A stretch of DNA of 64,000 nt, taken from the NCBI RefSeq assembly GCF_030687495.1, contig NZ_CP117435.1:4034501-4098500 (forward strand). The letters are read 5' to 3'. The position numbers and the translations under genes are program-made. The notes beneath the pieces were generated by a model, which ran no database searches, had not been told where the DNA came from, and was given only the letters and a program-made list of their open reading frames with translations. Shown piece after piece: positions 1 through 9,424 of the stretch. Every line of letters begins with the position of its first letter. Position 1 is the stretch's first letter. Origin of the DNA: Pseudomonas sp. FP453. GTDB lineage: Bacteria > Pseudomonadota > Gammaproteobacteria > Pseudomonadales > Pseudomonadaceae.

Positions 1-1661
1 GAAGTCTCCGCCGCCGGGGCCGGCGCATTGGGGCTGGCCGCGCGGAACACATCGTCGGCGCCCCGAGGCAGCGCCATGTTCTCCGAGTAGGAGGCAAACA
101 GCTGAGAGTTGGCCGTCAGGTCATACACCAGCCCGGCCTGGGGCAGGAAGTTGTCGGTCCATGAGGTGCTCAGGCGCGGCTGGCGGTTGGCGATGTAGTC
201 GCCAGCATTGCGATAGCCTTCGATGCGGTAGTCCAGGTCCAGGCGCTTGAAGCCGTATTGCAGGCGCAGGCGGTCGTCGAGCAGGGTCCAGGTGTCTTTG
301 ATGTTCAGTTGCAGGGAGTCGCGGGTCGAGGTGAAGTCGCCCTGCTTGTGCACCGGTTCATTGAACAGCGGGCTGCCATCGGGGCTGCCGTCGCTCAGGT
401 TGTAGCGCGCTTGCAAGCGGTTGAACACATCCTTTTCGGCCCACACCCCCGCTTCGATGGCATGCTGGCCGACGTGCCAGGTCAGGCTGCTGCGCCCGCC
501 GTAACGGTGGCCGCTGAGGGATGACAGCCCGTATTGCACACCCCGCGGATCGACCAGGCCGGGCACGTTGGCCTCGGCGTTATGCAGCGCCAGCGAGGTG
601 CTGTAGGCCTCGGGGGACACGCCGAAACCCTTCTTGGCTTCGTAGTAGACGCTGGTGCTGCTTTCCAACGCATCGTTGAGCAGAAAGTTGCCGGTGAGGC
701 TGTACAAGGTGTCGCGCCGCTGGTTGATCGCCTGCTTGTACGACTGGTTGTAATTGGGATTGCTGTAGGGCACGCCAGCCACGGTTTCGGCTTGCGGCGG
801 CACTTCCTTGAGGTACGCGAAATCACGCCCGGAGCGACCGAACGGATCATTGGCGGTGCCGTGGTATTGGGCCTGGGTCACATAGGGCGAGTCGTAGTCA
901 TAAAAGTCGTTGTGCACCGCGCGAAACAGCAGCTCATGGCCCTCGCCGAACTGATAGCGCACTTTGCCCTCCAAGTGCTCACGGTCGATGGTGCCGGGGC
1001 CGCGCCACAGGTCGCCGTCGATCTTCGAGCGGCTGAAATACGCCGACAGCCCCGCATGCTCGCCGGTTTGCAGCTTGACGAAACTGCGTCGCAGGCTGTC
1101 GCTGCCCAGGGTGTATGACGTGCTGACCCCGGCGTCCTTGGCCGGATGGGTGGAGATGTAATCCACGTACGGCCCCAGCGAGGTATACCCCGGCTGCGAC
1201 ACGTCCCCGGCGCCGGTGGACGCGGTGACGCGTTCGGTGTTTTCGTTATCGACGTAGCGGTAGATCGGGCTGCCACCAAACTGGTCGCTGCGTCCCAGGG
1301 GTACACCGTCGATGGAGAAGCCGATCTGTTGCAGGTTGAACGCGCGCACGAACACCGAGTTGCCGAATTCGTAGAGGCCCAGGGCATCGTTGGACTGCAC
1401 GTTGAAGCCGGGCAAGGCTTCGAGCATCTTCAAGCCTGAGGTACCGGCGGGCGCCGACTGCAAGGCTTGATGGGAAATGGTCAGGGTGTTGCTGATCTGG
1501 TCAGTGCCAATCGCCAGGTTGGCCTCGGTGACACGCGCGCCGACCACTTCGACCTTGTCCAGCTGCGCTTCTTGCGCCAGTACGCCCTCAACCGTCAGGC
1601 CCATCAACAGGAGCCCGCTCAACCATCTCTTGTTCGCCAGTGACTCACGCTGATTGCTCAT
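1..1661 (-). CDS. TonB-dependent outer-membrane receptor, C-terminus cut by window edge
   Basis: The frame opens at ATG 1661 behind an AAGGAG ribosome-binding site and stays open to base 1, so the C-terminal barrel end lies outside the window. About 553 residues are visible. A signal peptide (hydrophobic stretch GLLLMGLTVEGVLA) is followed by a short TonB-box-like segment (KVEVVGARV) and a plug domain with typical VFVRAFNLQQIGFSIDGVP and NTERVTASTGAGDV stretches. Alternating beta-strand sequence follows. It is the last gene seen in a minus-strand run with RidA, an amine oxidase, an amino-acid ABC importer and another receptor, so it probably imports the same substrate class. The substrate is unknown. 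Confidence 0.88.
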   Translation of the reverse strand, partial: MSNQRESLANKRWLSGLLLMGLTVEGVLAQEAQLDKVEVVGARVTEANLAIGTDQISNTLTISHQALQSAPAGTSGLKMLEALPGFNVQSNDALGLYEFGNSVFVRAFNLQQIGFSIDGVPLGRSDQFGGSPIYRYVDNENTERVTASTGAGDVSQPGYTSLGPYVDYISTHPAKDAGVSTSYTLGSDSLRRSFVKLQTGEHAGLSAYFSRSKIDGDLWRGPGTIDREHLEGKVRYQFGEGHELLFRAVHNDFYDYDSPYVTQAQYHGTANDPFGRSGRDFAYLKEVPPQAETVAGVPYSNPNYNQSYKQAINQRRDTLYSLTGNFLLNDALESSTSVYYEAKKGFGVSPEAYSTSLALHNAEANVPGLVDPRGVQYGLSSLSGHRYGGRSSLTWHVGQHAIEAGVWAEKDVFNRLQARYNLSDGSPDGSPLFNEPVHKQGDFTSTRDSLQLNIKDTWTLLDDRLRLQYGFKRLDLDYRIEGYRNAGDYIANRQPRLSTSWTDNFLPQAGLVYDLTANSQLFASYSENMALPRGADDVFRAASPNAPAPAAET

Positions 1662-1777
1662 TGCTGCTCCTTGTCGGTTTCTGTCGGGTGCACGAACCCG
1701 CTCCAGGGCGTTCGGCGCGTGGGCGCCGAAGCCTGGAATCCTGTCTAGGGGGGAAAAGTGTCAGTGAAACGCGGGAG

Positions 1778-2212
1778 TCACGCCGTTCTGGCAGCGATGG
1801 CCTCGACTTCCACCAGCGCACCCGGCAGCGGCAGCGCCACCACTTGCAACGCAGTACGCGCAGGTTTGTTCGGCTGCTCTGGCGTGCCGAAGAACTGCGT
1901 GTAGCCGGCCTGCAAGCCGGCGAAATCGAGCTTGCCGCCAGTCTCTTCGGCGCCCACCAGGAACACCCGCAGTTGCACGATATCGCCGAGGTCGAGGTCG
2001 TGTTGCTGGAGGATCTGGCGGATCTTGTTGAACACCGACACCGTCTGCACTTCGGTGTTGCCATAGGCCGCTGGCGTGCCCGCCGGGGCGTTGGCGTCGT
2101 GCAGGTCGGGCAAGGTGCCGCTGACAAAGATCAGGCTGGCGGAGGCCGGCACGGTGACGGTTTGCGAGATCGGGAAGTTGCCGACGCTGGTGCGTTGAAT
2201 GCTGTCGCTCAT
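1778..2212 (-). CDS. RidA/YjgF family enamine/imine deaminase
   Basis: This 144-residue protein has the usual length of the Rid family, which hydrolyses reactive enamine and imine intermediates to the keto acid and ammonia. The conserved arginine that binds the substrate carboxylate is present in the segment NKPARTALQV (about R119), followed by a VEVEAIA C-terminus. ATG 2212 has a strong AAGGAG site. It starts 12 bases after the amine oxidase stop; flavin amine oxidases make imines, so the pairing is chemically coherent (inference). The subclass within the Rid family cannot be assigned by eye. Confidence 0.9.
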   Translation of the reverse strand: MSDSIQRTSVGNFPISQTVTVPASASLIFVSGTLPDLHDANAPAGTPAAYGNTEVQTVSVFNKIRQILQQHDLDLGDIVQLRVFLVGAEETGGKLDFAGLQAGYTQFFGTPEQPNKPARTALQVVALPLPGALVEVEAIAARTA

Positions 2213-2223
2213 GATGATGCTCC

Positions 2224-3807
2224 TTAGGACGCGGCCACTGCCGCAATCTGACGTTGTTGAGTGACCCGTTCGGCCAGTTGCGCGACCACATGGCGCGCCG
2301 AGTTGGCCGCCGATTCCTGCCAGATGCCCACGCCGCTCTGCACCAGGCCGTCACCGGCGAAGTACACGCGGCCAAAACCGGCTTCGAGCAAGGCGCTGGC
2401 ATCGGCCGGGAAGTGTTCGCGTTGCAGCCACGGGCCTTCGCTGTAGGGGATCTGTTCCCAGGACACCGCCAGCGGGTGGCGCAGGTGTTTGGCATAACCG
2501 GGATGCAGCAGCTCCACGGCTTCTTTCGAGGTGGCGTACTGCTGGTCCAACGGTTGCGCGCCAAAGCGATCGGCGCCCTCGCCCGTCACGTAACCGGCCA
2601 CCAGTAAACCGTCGCGGGTGTTGAGGCCGTTGCTCGGGTACCACAACAGGCGCGCCGGGTGTTCGATCCACGACAGGCCGCCGTAGGTGCGGTAGTCGGT
2701 CTCCCAGAAGCGCGGCGACTGCCACGCCACTTTCGTTGCCTGGTCGCTGCGGGTGCTGCGCAAGGCGGCCTTGATCGGGTCGCTGAAGTCAGTATCGAGC
2801 TTGGCCAACAGTGGCAGCGGCAGGGTCGAGACCAGGTAGTCGGCGCGCACCACCTGTTCGCGGCCGCTGTATTTGTCGTGATACGTCACCGCGACGCCGT
2901 CTTCCAACTGGCGGACCTGCCGCACCTGAGCACCCAGTTGCACCTGGTCGCGGACCCGGGCGTAGAAGGCATCGGTGATGCGGTCCATGCCGCCCACCGG
3001 CTGGAACATGGTCGCCGAGAATTCCGGGAATTCGGTGTGCAGCAGCGCGCCCCACAGCTCCGGGTGCAGCAGTTGATCCAGCGCCAGCGGGCTGCGCGCA
3101 GCCGGCAAAGCGCCGGGATGGGCCGGCGATTCCAGGTGCCCCGAACGGATCGTGCCTTCGAACGCCAGCTCTTGCGAGAGGTCGCCATACACCTGCAAAA
3201 ACGCCAGCAAGCGCGTGCGTTCTTCGCGGCTCAATACATCATCGAGGGCATCGCGCTGCACGGCCTTGGCCAGCAGGCCGGACACGTGTCCGCGCGCGTC
3301 GTTGATCGCCTGGCCGACGCTGAACGCCGGCTTCTCGATATCCGGGCGCACCTGGGCGCCGTGGCTGCTGTTGACCAGCACCTCCAGCGGTACCCCGAGT
3401 TCACTGCAATAGTCGAGGATCGTGCGGTGCTGGCTGGGGATGCGCGCCGGACCTGCGTTGAAGTAATGCCCCTGATCAAAAGCGGCGGTTTGCGTGCGGC
3501 CATCCTTGTAGTCCACGCGGTCGCCATGGCGGATCGTCCAGGTGCGCCCGCCCACCCGCTCGCGGGCCTCCAGCACTTGCACGTCGAAGCCGGCGCGGGT
3601 CAGCTCCAAGGCCGTGACCAACCCGGCAATCCCGGCGCCCAGCACCAGCACGCGGGTGCCCTGCCCCAGGCCGTCCTTGAGTTTCAGCGGTTGCGGGCGG
3701 CGGTGCGACGAAGGCCCCAGGCCCAATACCGCCAGGGCATCCTTGAGCGCTTTTTCGCCGCCTACCGCGGCGATGCTCGACAGCGCTTCACGTCGTGTCA
3801 GTCCCAT
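2224..3807 (-). CDS. FAD-dependent amine oxidase (MAO / L-amino-acid oxidase family)
   Basis: This 527-residue flavoprotein probably oxidises an amine or amino acid to the imine with release of H2O2. The dinucleotide-binding motif VLGAGIAG is at residues 55-62, the ribose-binding Glu of VLEAR at 80 and RVGGRTW at 84-90. A C-terminal YFAGDGLVQSG flavin segment is also present. The N-terminus carries a twin arginine (TRREALS, residues 4-10) before a weakly hydrophobic stretch, so Tat export is possible but uncertain. ATG 3807 follows AAGGAG. It lies between the binding protein (12 bp) and RidA (11 bp), clearly one operon. The substrate is not predictable by eye. Confidence 0.9.
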   Translation of the reverse strand: MGLTRREALSSIAAVGGEKALKDALAVLGLGPSSHRRPQPLKLKDGLGQGTRVLVLGAGIAGLVTALELTRAGFDVQVLEARERVGGRTWTIRHGDRVDYKDGRTQTAAFDQGHYFNAGPARIPSQHRTILDYCSELGVPLEVLVNSSHGAQVRPDIEKPAFSVGQAINDARGHVSGLLAKAVQRDALDDVLSREERTRLLAFLQVYGDLSQELAFEGTIRSGHLESPAHPGALPAARSPLALDQLLHPELWGALLHTEFPEFSATMFQPVGGMDRITDAFYARVRDQVQLGAQVRQVRQLEDGVAVTYHDKYSGREQVVRADYLVSTLPLPLLAKLDTDFSDPIKAALRSTRSDQATKVAWQSPRFWETDYRTYGGLSWIEHPARLLWYPSNGLNTRDGLLVAGYVTGEGADRFGAQPLDQQYATSKEAVELLHPGYAKHLRHPLAVSWEQIPYSEGPWLQREHFPADASALLEAGFGRVYFAGDGLVQSGVGIWQESAANSARHVVAQLAERVTQQRQIAAVAAS

Positions 3808-3819
3808 GTTCGCTACTCC

Positions 3820-4743
3820 TTAATCCGGCAGGCCCGGTGGGTTGATCAGCGACTTGTCGACACGCTCCACGTCCAGGCCCCAGCGTTGCAGGACCTGCTC
3901 GTATTGGCCGCCGGCAATCGCGCTTTCGAGCGCGGTGTGGATCGGCTTGACCAGGCCGTTGTCCTTGCGCGTGGTCACGGCGATGTCGGCCTGTAACGGC
4001 CAGCCGCCGTTGACGGTGCCGACACGCTTGATGCCGCCGGTGATCGCGGCGGAATAGGCGTACACCGAGTTCGGCCCGAACAACGCATCGCTGCGCCCGG
4101 ACTGCACCGCCAGTTGTGCGGCGGCCTGATCGTCGAAGTACTGCAACAGCGCGGGCTTGATCCCGGCCTTTTCATTCGCCTCGTTCCACGCCAGCAGGAC
4201 CTTTTCCTGGTTGGTGCCGGAACCGACGATGATCTTCAGCCCGGCGATATCCGGGGCCTGTTTGATCTCGTTGATCTTGCTGGTGCTCTTCACATAAAAG
4301 CCGAGCACGTCCTGGCGATACGTCGCGAAATCAAAGCGTTTCTTGCGCGCTTCGGTCACGGTGACGTTGCTGATCACCGCGTCGTATTTGCCCGAGCTGA
4401 CGCCCAGCGGCCAGTCTTCCCAGCTGGTCTGCACCACGTTGAGTTGCAGGCCCAGGCTGTCAGCGACCAGTTGCGCGGTGTCGGCTTCGCTGCCGATGGT
4501 GGTCTTGTCGTCATTGGCCAGCAGCGCCAGGGGTGGCCCGGCCACGCCGGACACGGCCACGGTGAACTTGCCCGGCTGGGCGAACTTGAAGCCCGGCGGG
4601 ATCTGCGCGATGGCGGCTTCGTTGCGCGGTACATGGATGCGCACGCGGTCGGGGCTGAGGTCCACCTGTTGCACGGCGAACGCACTTTGCGCAGCACTGA
4701 CGGCCAGCGCCAGCAGGGCCACACGGGCAGTAGAGATAAACAT
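3820..4743 (-). CDS. Periplasmic amino-acid ABC transporter substrate-binding protein (SBP_bac_3)
   Basis: This 307-residue protein has a signal peptide (ARVALLALAVSAAQSAFA) followed by a type 3 solute-binding fold. Recognisable pieces are TIGSEADTAQLVADSLGL, WEDWPLGVSSGKYDAVI and IVGSGTNQEKVLLAW. This family binds polar amino acids or amino-acid-like compounds and delivers them to the permease encoded upstream. It is about 30 residues longer than the common form because of an insert before the first lobe. ATG 4743 follows AAGGAG; the ATPase stop is 18 bp upstream. Confidence 0.9.
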   Translation of the reverse strand: MFISTARVALLALAVSAAQSAFAVQQVDLSPDRVRIHVPRNEAAIAQIPPGFKFAQPGKFTVAVSGVAGPPLALLANDDKTTIGSEADTAQLVADSLGLQLNVVQTSWEDWPLGVSSGKYDAVISNVTVTEARKKRFDFATYRQDVLGFYVKSTSKINEIKQAPDIAGLKIIVGSGTNQEKVLLAWNEANEKAGIKPALLQYFDDQAAAQLAVQSGRSDALFGPNSVYAYSAAITGGIKRVGTVNGGWPLQADIAVTTRKDNGLVKPIHTALESAIAGGQYEQVLQRWGLDVERVDKSLINPPGLPD

Positions 4744-4761
4744 GGGCAGTCACTCCTTGAA

Positions 4762-5535
4762 CTAAAGCACCTTGCCGAGAAAGGCCACGGTGCGGGGATG
4801 TCGGGGTTGGCGGAAAATCTGTTCAGGCGGGCCTTCTTCGATGAGCTGGCCGTCGCAGAGGAACACCACGTGGTCGGCGACTTCGCGGGCAAAACCGATT
4901 TCGTGGGTGACGATCACCAGGGTCACGCCCAGTTGGGTCAGGCCCTTGATCACATCGAGCACTTCGCCCACCAGCTCCGGGTCGAGGGCCGAGGTGGGTT
5001 CATCGAACAGCAGCACTTTCGGGTCCAGGGCCAGGGCGCGGGCGATGGCCACGCGTTGTTGCTGGCCACCGGACAGTTGGCGTGGATAGGCGTCGGCCTT
5101 GTCTGCAAGGCCCACCTTGGCCAGCAATTCGGACGCCTTGGCCTGCGCTTCGGCCTTGCTCCAGCGCTTGTGGGCCAGGGGCGCCTCGGCGATGTTTTCC
5201 CAGGCGGTGAGGTGCGGGAACAGGTTGAAGTTCTGGAACACGAAGCCGACGTCGATCCGGCGCTTGAGGATTTCCCGTTCTTTCAGTTCATAGAGCAGGT
5301 CGCCCTTGCGTCGATAGCCGACGTATTCACCGTCGATGGTGATGTGGCCGCTGTCGATCTTTTCCAGGTGGTTGATGGTGCGCAGCAAGGTGGATTTGCC
5401 CGAGCCCGACGGCCCGAGAATCACCGTGACCTTGCCCGGGTCAATGGTCAGGTGGATGTCTTGCAACACCTGCTGATTGCCAAAGCGCTTGCCCACGCCC
5501 TGGATTTGAATGCGACCGGCGCGGGCTTCACTCAT
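4762..5535 (-). CDS. Amino-acid ABC transporter ATP-binding protein
   Basis: This 257-residue cytoplasmic ATPase belongs to the polar amino-acid transport class. It has Walker A GPSGSGKST, signature [15 protein letters not shown], Walker [12 protein letters not shown] and the His loop [15 protein letters not shown]. The frame is open further upstream, but ATG 5535 is chosen because AAGGAG precedes it and MSEARAGRIQIQGVGKRFG is the family N-terminus. The first eight bases overlap the permease 3' end, indicating translational coupling. Confidence 0.93.
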   Translation of the reverse strand: MSEARAGRIQIQGVGKRFGNQQVLQDIHLTIDPGKVTVILGPSGSGKSTLLRTINHLEKIDSGHITIDGEYVGYRRKGDLLYELKEREILKRRIDVGFVFQNFNLFPHLTAWENIAEAPLAHKRWSKAEAQAKASELLAKVGLADKADAYPRQLSGGQQQRVAIARALALDPKVLLFDEPTSALDPELVGEVLDVIKGLTQLGVTLVIVTHEIGFAREVADHVVFLCDGQLIEEGPPEQIFRQPRHPRTVAFLGKVL

Positions 5536-6493
5536 GGGACTTCTCCTTGAGCCAACGGCGGATGCGCTGCAACGGCGTCGGCGGCAGCACCCGCGCGGTG
5601 CCACGGGCAAAGTAGCGTTCGACGTAGTACTGCGCGCTGGTCAGCACGGTGGTGATGATCAGGTACCACACGGTCGCCACGATCAGCAGCGGGATTACCG
5701 CCTGGGTGCGGTTGTAGATGACCTGCACGGTGTAGAACAGCTCGGGCAAGGCCAGCACGTAGACGATGGAAGTGCCTTTGACCAGGCCGATGATTTCGTT
5801 GAAACCCGACGGCAGAATCGAGCGCAGCGCCTGGGGCAGGATGATCCGAAACACCCGACGCGAAGCCGGCAAACCCAGCGCCGCCGCTGCTTCGTGCTGG
5901 CCGGCATCCACGCCGATCAGGCCGCCGCGAATGATCTCTGCCGCGTACGCCGCCTGCATCAGGCTCAAGCCCAGCACGGCCACGGTGAACTGGCTGAGCA
6001 CGTCCACGGTGGACCACTCGGCGAACACCACGCTGGTGAACGGCACGCCGAGCACGATGTGGTCATACAGGTAAGCGAAGTTGTACAGAATGATCAGCAC
6101 CAGCAGCGCCGGCATCGAGCGGAAAAACCAGATGTAGCCCCAGGCCAACGCCGCCAGCAGCGGCGAGCCCGACAGCCGTGCCAACGCCAGCGCCGTGCCG
6201 AGGATCATGCTGAACACCGTGCTCAGCAGGGTCAGCAACAGCGTCTGGCCGAGGCCGCGCAGCACCGACGGCGAGAAGAACCACTGGCCGAACACGCCCC
6301 ACTCCCAGCGCGGGTTGGTGGCCAGGGAATGCACGATGCCCAGCAGCAGCAGGGCGGCAAAGATCGACCCGGCCCAGCGCCAGGGGTGCCGTGCGGGGAC
6401 GACTTGCAAGGTCTTGATCGGGGTGGAGACACGGGCCTGGCGAACCTGGCGCGCCTGTTCAATCAGGTCATAGGGTTTGGCGACGATGGGCAT
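5528..6493 (-). CDS. Amino-acid ABC transporter permease (HisM/GlnP type)
   Basis: This 321-residue inner-membrane protein has one extra N-terminal helix (about residues 40-60), then the five-helix amino-acid permease core. The cytoplasmic EAA loop that docks the ATPase is visible (EAAAALGLPASRR followed by ILPQALRSILP). One permease gene serves this system, so the channel is probably a homodimer. ATG 6493 has a GAGGAAG site. It begins 25 bp after the upstream TonB receptor and overlaps the ATPase start. Confidence 0.93.
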   Translation of the reverse strand: MPIVAKPYDLIEQARQVRQARVSTPIKTLQVVPARHPWRWAGSIFAALLLLGIVHSLATNPRWEWGVFGQWFFSPSVLRGLGQTLLLTLLSTVFSMILGTALALARLSGSPLLAALAWGYIWFFRSMPALLVLIILYNFAYLYDHIVLGVPFTSVVFAEWSTVDVLSQFTVAVLGLSLMQAAYAAEIIRGGLIGVDAGQHEAAAALGLPASRRVFRIILPQALRSILPSGFNEIIGLVKGTSIVYVLALPELFYTVQVIYNRTQAVIPLLIVATVWYLIITTVLTSAQYYVERYFARGTARVLPPTPLQRIRRWLKEKSHE

Positions 6494-6518
6494 GTTCTCT
6501 TCCTCGCGGGTGGTGGCC

Positions 6519-8918
6519 TTAGAAGGCGTAAGTCAACCGGGTGTAGTAGTAACCGCCGGTAAAACCGAAGGGCGAATAGGTGCCGTAGCTGCTGACCATG
6601 GTGCTGCTCGGTACGCCTTGTTTTTTTGGGTAGACGTCGAACAGATTCTTGGCGCCGATGGCGACGTTGAGGTCTTTGGTGAGGTTGTAGCCAAGGTCCA
6701 GGTCGGTGATCCATTTGGCTGCGTAGACCCGGTCGAGGCTGCGGTCGGCAGAGACATTGACCTCCTTGTAGGAGCCGTAGCGGGTCAGGGCCAGGTTGAG
6801 GTTGAAGCGGTCGATGCTCCAGTCACCGCCGAGGATCAGCTTGGTGCTTGGCTGCACGCCGGTAATCAGGTTGCGCGCCTGGCGGTCCATCAGGTCATAG
6901 GACGTGCCGAGGATCGTCGTGGATGCCTTGTAGTTGAGGATCCTGGTCTGGTTCCAGTTGAACGCAGCGGTCCACTTCAGCGCGCCGTATTCACCGAGGT
7001 CCTGGCTGTAGTTGCTGACCAGGTCGAGGCCCTTGGTGCGGGTGTCGGCGCCGTTGATAAAGTACTGGCCGCCGGACGTCGACGTGATGCCATTGCCTTG
7101 CAGCACCTGGGTGATTTCCGGGCCGAGCAAGGTGCCGGTGAGGGTGATGCGGTCGCGCAGGTTGATCACGTAGGCGTCGGCGGTGAAGCTCAGGCGGTCG
7201 GTGGGCGTGAGGGTGAAACCGAGGCTGAAGTTGGTCGAGCGCTCGGGTTTCAATTCCTGGGCACCGAGGGCCTGAGCGGCGCCCGAACCCACCGGCAGCA
7301 CGCCGTAGTTGATCGACTGGTACACGCCGTCCACCACGCCATAGGTGGTGGAACGCGCACTGAACAGGCTGTTGGCCAGGGACGGCGCGCGGAAGCCGTT
7401 GCTCACCGTGGCACGCACGGCGAATTGCGGGGTGAAGTCATAACGGGTGGTCAGCTTGCCGCTGCGCGTGGCGCCGACGCCTTGGTTGTAGTGCTCGTAA
7501 CGGAATGCGGTGCCCACGTACCAGTCCGGTACCGGGTTGAAGCCCACATCCACGTAACTGGCCAGGCTGTTGCGCGAGGCGGTGGCTTCTTCGTCCGGCG
7601 AAATGCCGTTGGTGACCTGCGCCCCGCTTGAGGCGCAATTGCCCGGCGCCTTGCAGTAGCCGCCGTTGGCGTAGGACTCATAATCACCGGCCTGCACCTC
7701 ATAGGTGTCGCGCCGGTGTTCGAAGCCGTAGCTCAGGTCCAGCGGTTTTTGCAGGCCGATATCAAAGCCGCGCTTGAAGTCGAGGTTGGTGGTCAGCTCG
7801 GTGGAAATCCACGTGCCCGAGGTGAAGTGGTTCGGCGTGGCTTCGCCCAGGGACGGGTTCTGGTTGTGGGTGGTGCCCTGCTCCGCGTCGTTGCGCCCGT
7901 AGGTGGTGGACAAATCCCAGTCCCACTCGCCGACGGTGCCTTTGCCACCAAAGGCGGCCTGGAAGTCGTCTTCGTCGATAAACCAGGTCGGCGTGTAGCC
8001 GCCGGGGTAGCCGTTGGGGCCGGTGGTGATGGTGTTGGTGATGGTCGGCAGGCGGAAGTTCTGGCCCTGCTCGGCCTTGCGCCGCGAATAGGTGGTGAAG
8101 GAATACAGGCTGAAAGTGTCGTCCACCGGCAGCTCGGCGTTGTAGCCCAGGGTCAGCAGGTTGGTCTTCGGTGTGCCGTAGCCGCCGTACGTCGAACGCC
8201 CGGCCTGCTCGTAGGCCTGGGCGTAGGTGTAGCCGTTGGCGCTGGCCTTGTTGTCATCGTTCTGGCTGCGCGCGTCGAGCGCCAGTTGCACGATGCCGCC
8301 GTTGCCGATTTCGAAGCCCTTGTTGAGGCTTTGCTGCACGGTCTGTTTCTTGCCGTCGTAGCCAAGGCCGGCGTTGGTCACCGAGGTGCCGCTGGTGTCG
8401 GCCTTGAGGATCACGTTGATCACCCCGGCGATGGCGTCGGAACCGTATTGGGCGGCGGCACCGTCGCGCAGGACTTCCACGTGGTCGATGGCGCTGATGG
8501 GGATCAGGTCCAGGTCGGCCGGAGCGGCGCCGGTGTTGATCCCGTTGATATTCAGGGTGGCGCTGGTGTGGCGGCGCTTGCCGTTGACCAGCACCAGCAC
8601 TTCGGCGGCGCTCAGGCCCCGCAGGTTGGGGGCACGGGCGATGCCGCTGGCGTCCCAACCGGTCTTTTCCGGCAGGGTCAGCGACGGGATCACCGCGCTC
8701 AGGGCTTCCATCAGACCGGGCTTGCCGGTGCTCTGCAATTGCTTGGCGCTGACCACATCGATCGGCACCGGGCTGCTGGTGACGGTGCGCTGCTCGGCGC
8801 CTCGGTTGCCGGTGACGACGACGGTCGAGAGGGTGCTGTCGTCCTGGGCCTGGGCGCTGTTGGCCAATATGGCCAGGGCCAGAACGGCGGTGGGTGTTAA
8901 CGCTTGCTTCATAGCCAT
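6519..8918 (-). CDS. TonB-dependent outer-membrane receptor
   Basis: This 799-residue receptor heads the minus-strand amine/amino-acid operon. It has a signal peptide ending NSAQA, a TonB box region (TLSTVVVTGNR), a plug with VEVLRDGAAAQYGSDAIAGV (a plug signature), and a long beta barrel ending in YYTRLTYAF with the terminal Phe needed for outer-membrane assembly. Starts at ATG 8918 or at ATG 8912 (MKQALTP) are both possible; the Shine-Dalgarno is weak. The ligand is unknown; neighbours suggest an amine-containing compound or its metal complex. Confidence 0.92.
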   Translation of the reverse strand: MAMKQALTPTAVLALAILANSAQAQDDSTLSTVVVTGNRGAEQRTVTSSPVPIDVVSAKQLQSTGKPGLMEALSAVIPSLTLPEKTGWDASGIARAPNLRGLSAAEVLVLVNGKRRHTSATLNINGINTGAAPADLDLIPISAIDHVEVLRDGAAAQYGSDAIAGVINVILKADTSGTSVTNAGLGYDGKKQTVQQSLNKGFEIGNGGIVQLALDARSQNDDNKASANGYTYAQAYEQAGRSTYGGYGTPKTNLLTLGYNAELPVDDTFSLYSFTTYSRRKAEQGQNFRLPTITNTITTGPNGYPGGYTPTWFIDEDDFQAAFGGKGTVGEWDWDLSTTYGRNDAEQGTTHNQNPSLGEATPNHFTSGTWISTELTTNLDFKRGFDIGLQKPLDLSYGFEHRRDTYEVQAGDYESYANGGYCKAPGNCASSGAQVTNGISPDEEATASRNSLASYVDVGFNPVPDWYVGTAFRYEHYNQGVGATRSGKLTTRYDFTPQFAVRATVSNGFRAPSLANSLFSARSTTYGVVDGVYQSINYGVLPVGSGAAQALGAQELKPERSTNFSLGFTLTPTDRLSFTADAYVINLRDRITLTGTLLGPEITQVLQGNGITSTSGGQYFINGADTRTKGLDLVSNYSQDLGEYGALKWTAAFNWNQTRILNYKASTTILGTSYDLMDRQARNLITGVQPSTKLILGGDWSIDRFNLNLALTRYGSYKEVNVSADRSLDRVYAAKWITDLDLGYNLTKDLNVAIGAKNLFDVYPKKQGVPSSTMVSSYGTYSPFGFTGGYYYTRLTYAF

Positions 8919-9424
8919 GCCTGCTTATTCAAATCGCGAAGTCGGGCAATCACGCGGTCGTGCGCGGTGCTCGTTTTTGGGGGATGTGGCGGCGATTTGC
9001 GGCTAAGGCGCGTGCGGGGGTTGAATCGGCAACATACGTTGAGTTCCCTTCCAACGATTCTGCTGCGGGCATGATTACCCGGTTATGGGAGCAGAATCTG
9101 AATCACGATGGGTACCATCCATGGTCAGGGGTAGGCTGTTGCGATCAAACATAACGGAATGGGTTTTGAAAATATAATGCTGTTTTGGTCTAAGCTAATA
9201 TTCTTGGATTTCATTATTTTCTTATGATTTTATTCATATAAATAATGTCTTTTTGAGTACCCTCAAGCTTAAGAGCCAGAACAGGCGACTGTCTGGCTGA
9301 TGTATGGAGATCCAAATGTGGGAGCGGGCTTGCCCGCGATTGCGGTCTGCCTGTGACGAATACCTCGCCTGACACTCCGTAATCGCGGGCAAGCCCGCTC
9401 CCACATTTTGCACGCGTTGATCCC
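8919..9424. other. Intergenic region with AT-rich promoter segment and REP pair
   Basis: No coding sequence is supported here. The part next to the receptor gene (about 9040-9300) is distinctly AT-rich and probably holds its promoter. The rest holds the REP inverted pair at 9314-9408, just beyond the 3' end of the LacI-type gene. Short open frames in this interval overlap the REP arms and lack ribosome-binding sites. Confidence 0.6.
9314..9408. repeat. REP inverted-repeat pair (Pseudomonas type)
   Basis: Two 28-base arms, 9314-9341 and 9381-9408, are perfect reverse complements built on the GTGGGAGCGGGCTTGCCCGC core with a 39-base spacer. The arrangement is that of a REP doublet and can form a long hairpin downstream of the LacI-type gene. 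Confidence 0.9.
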
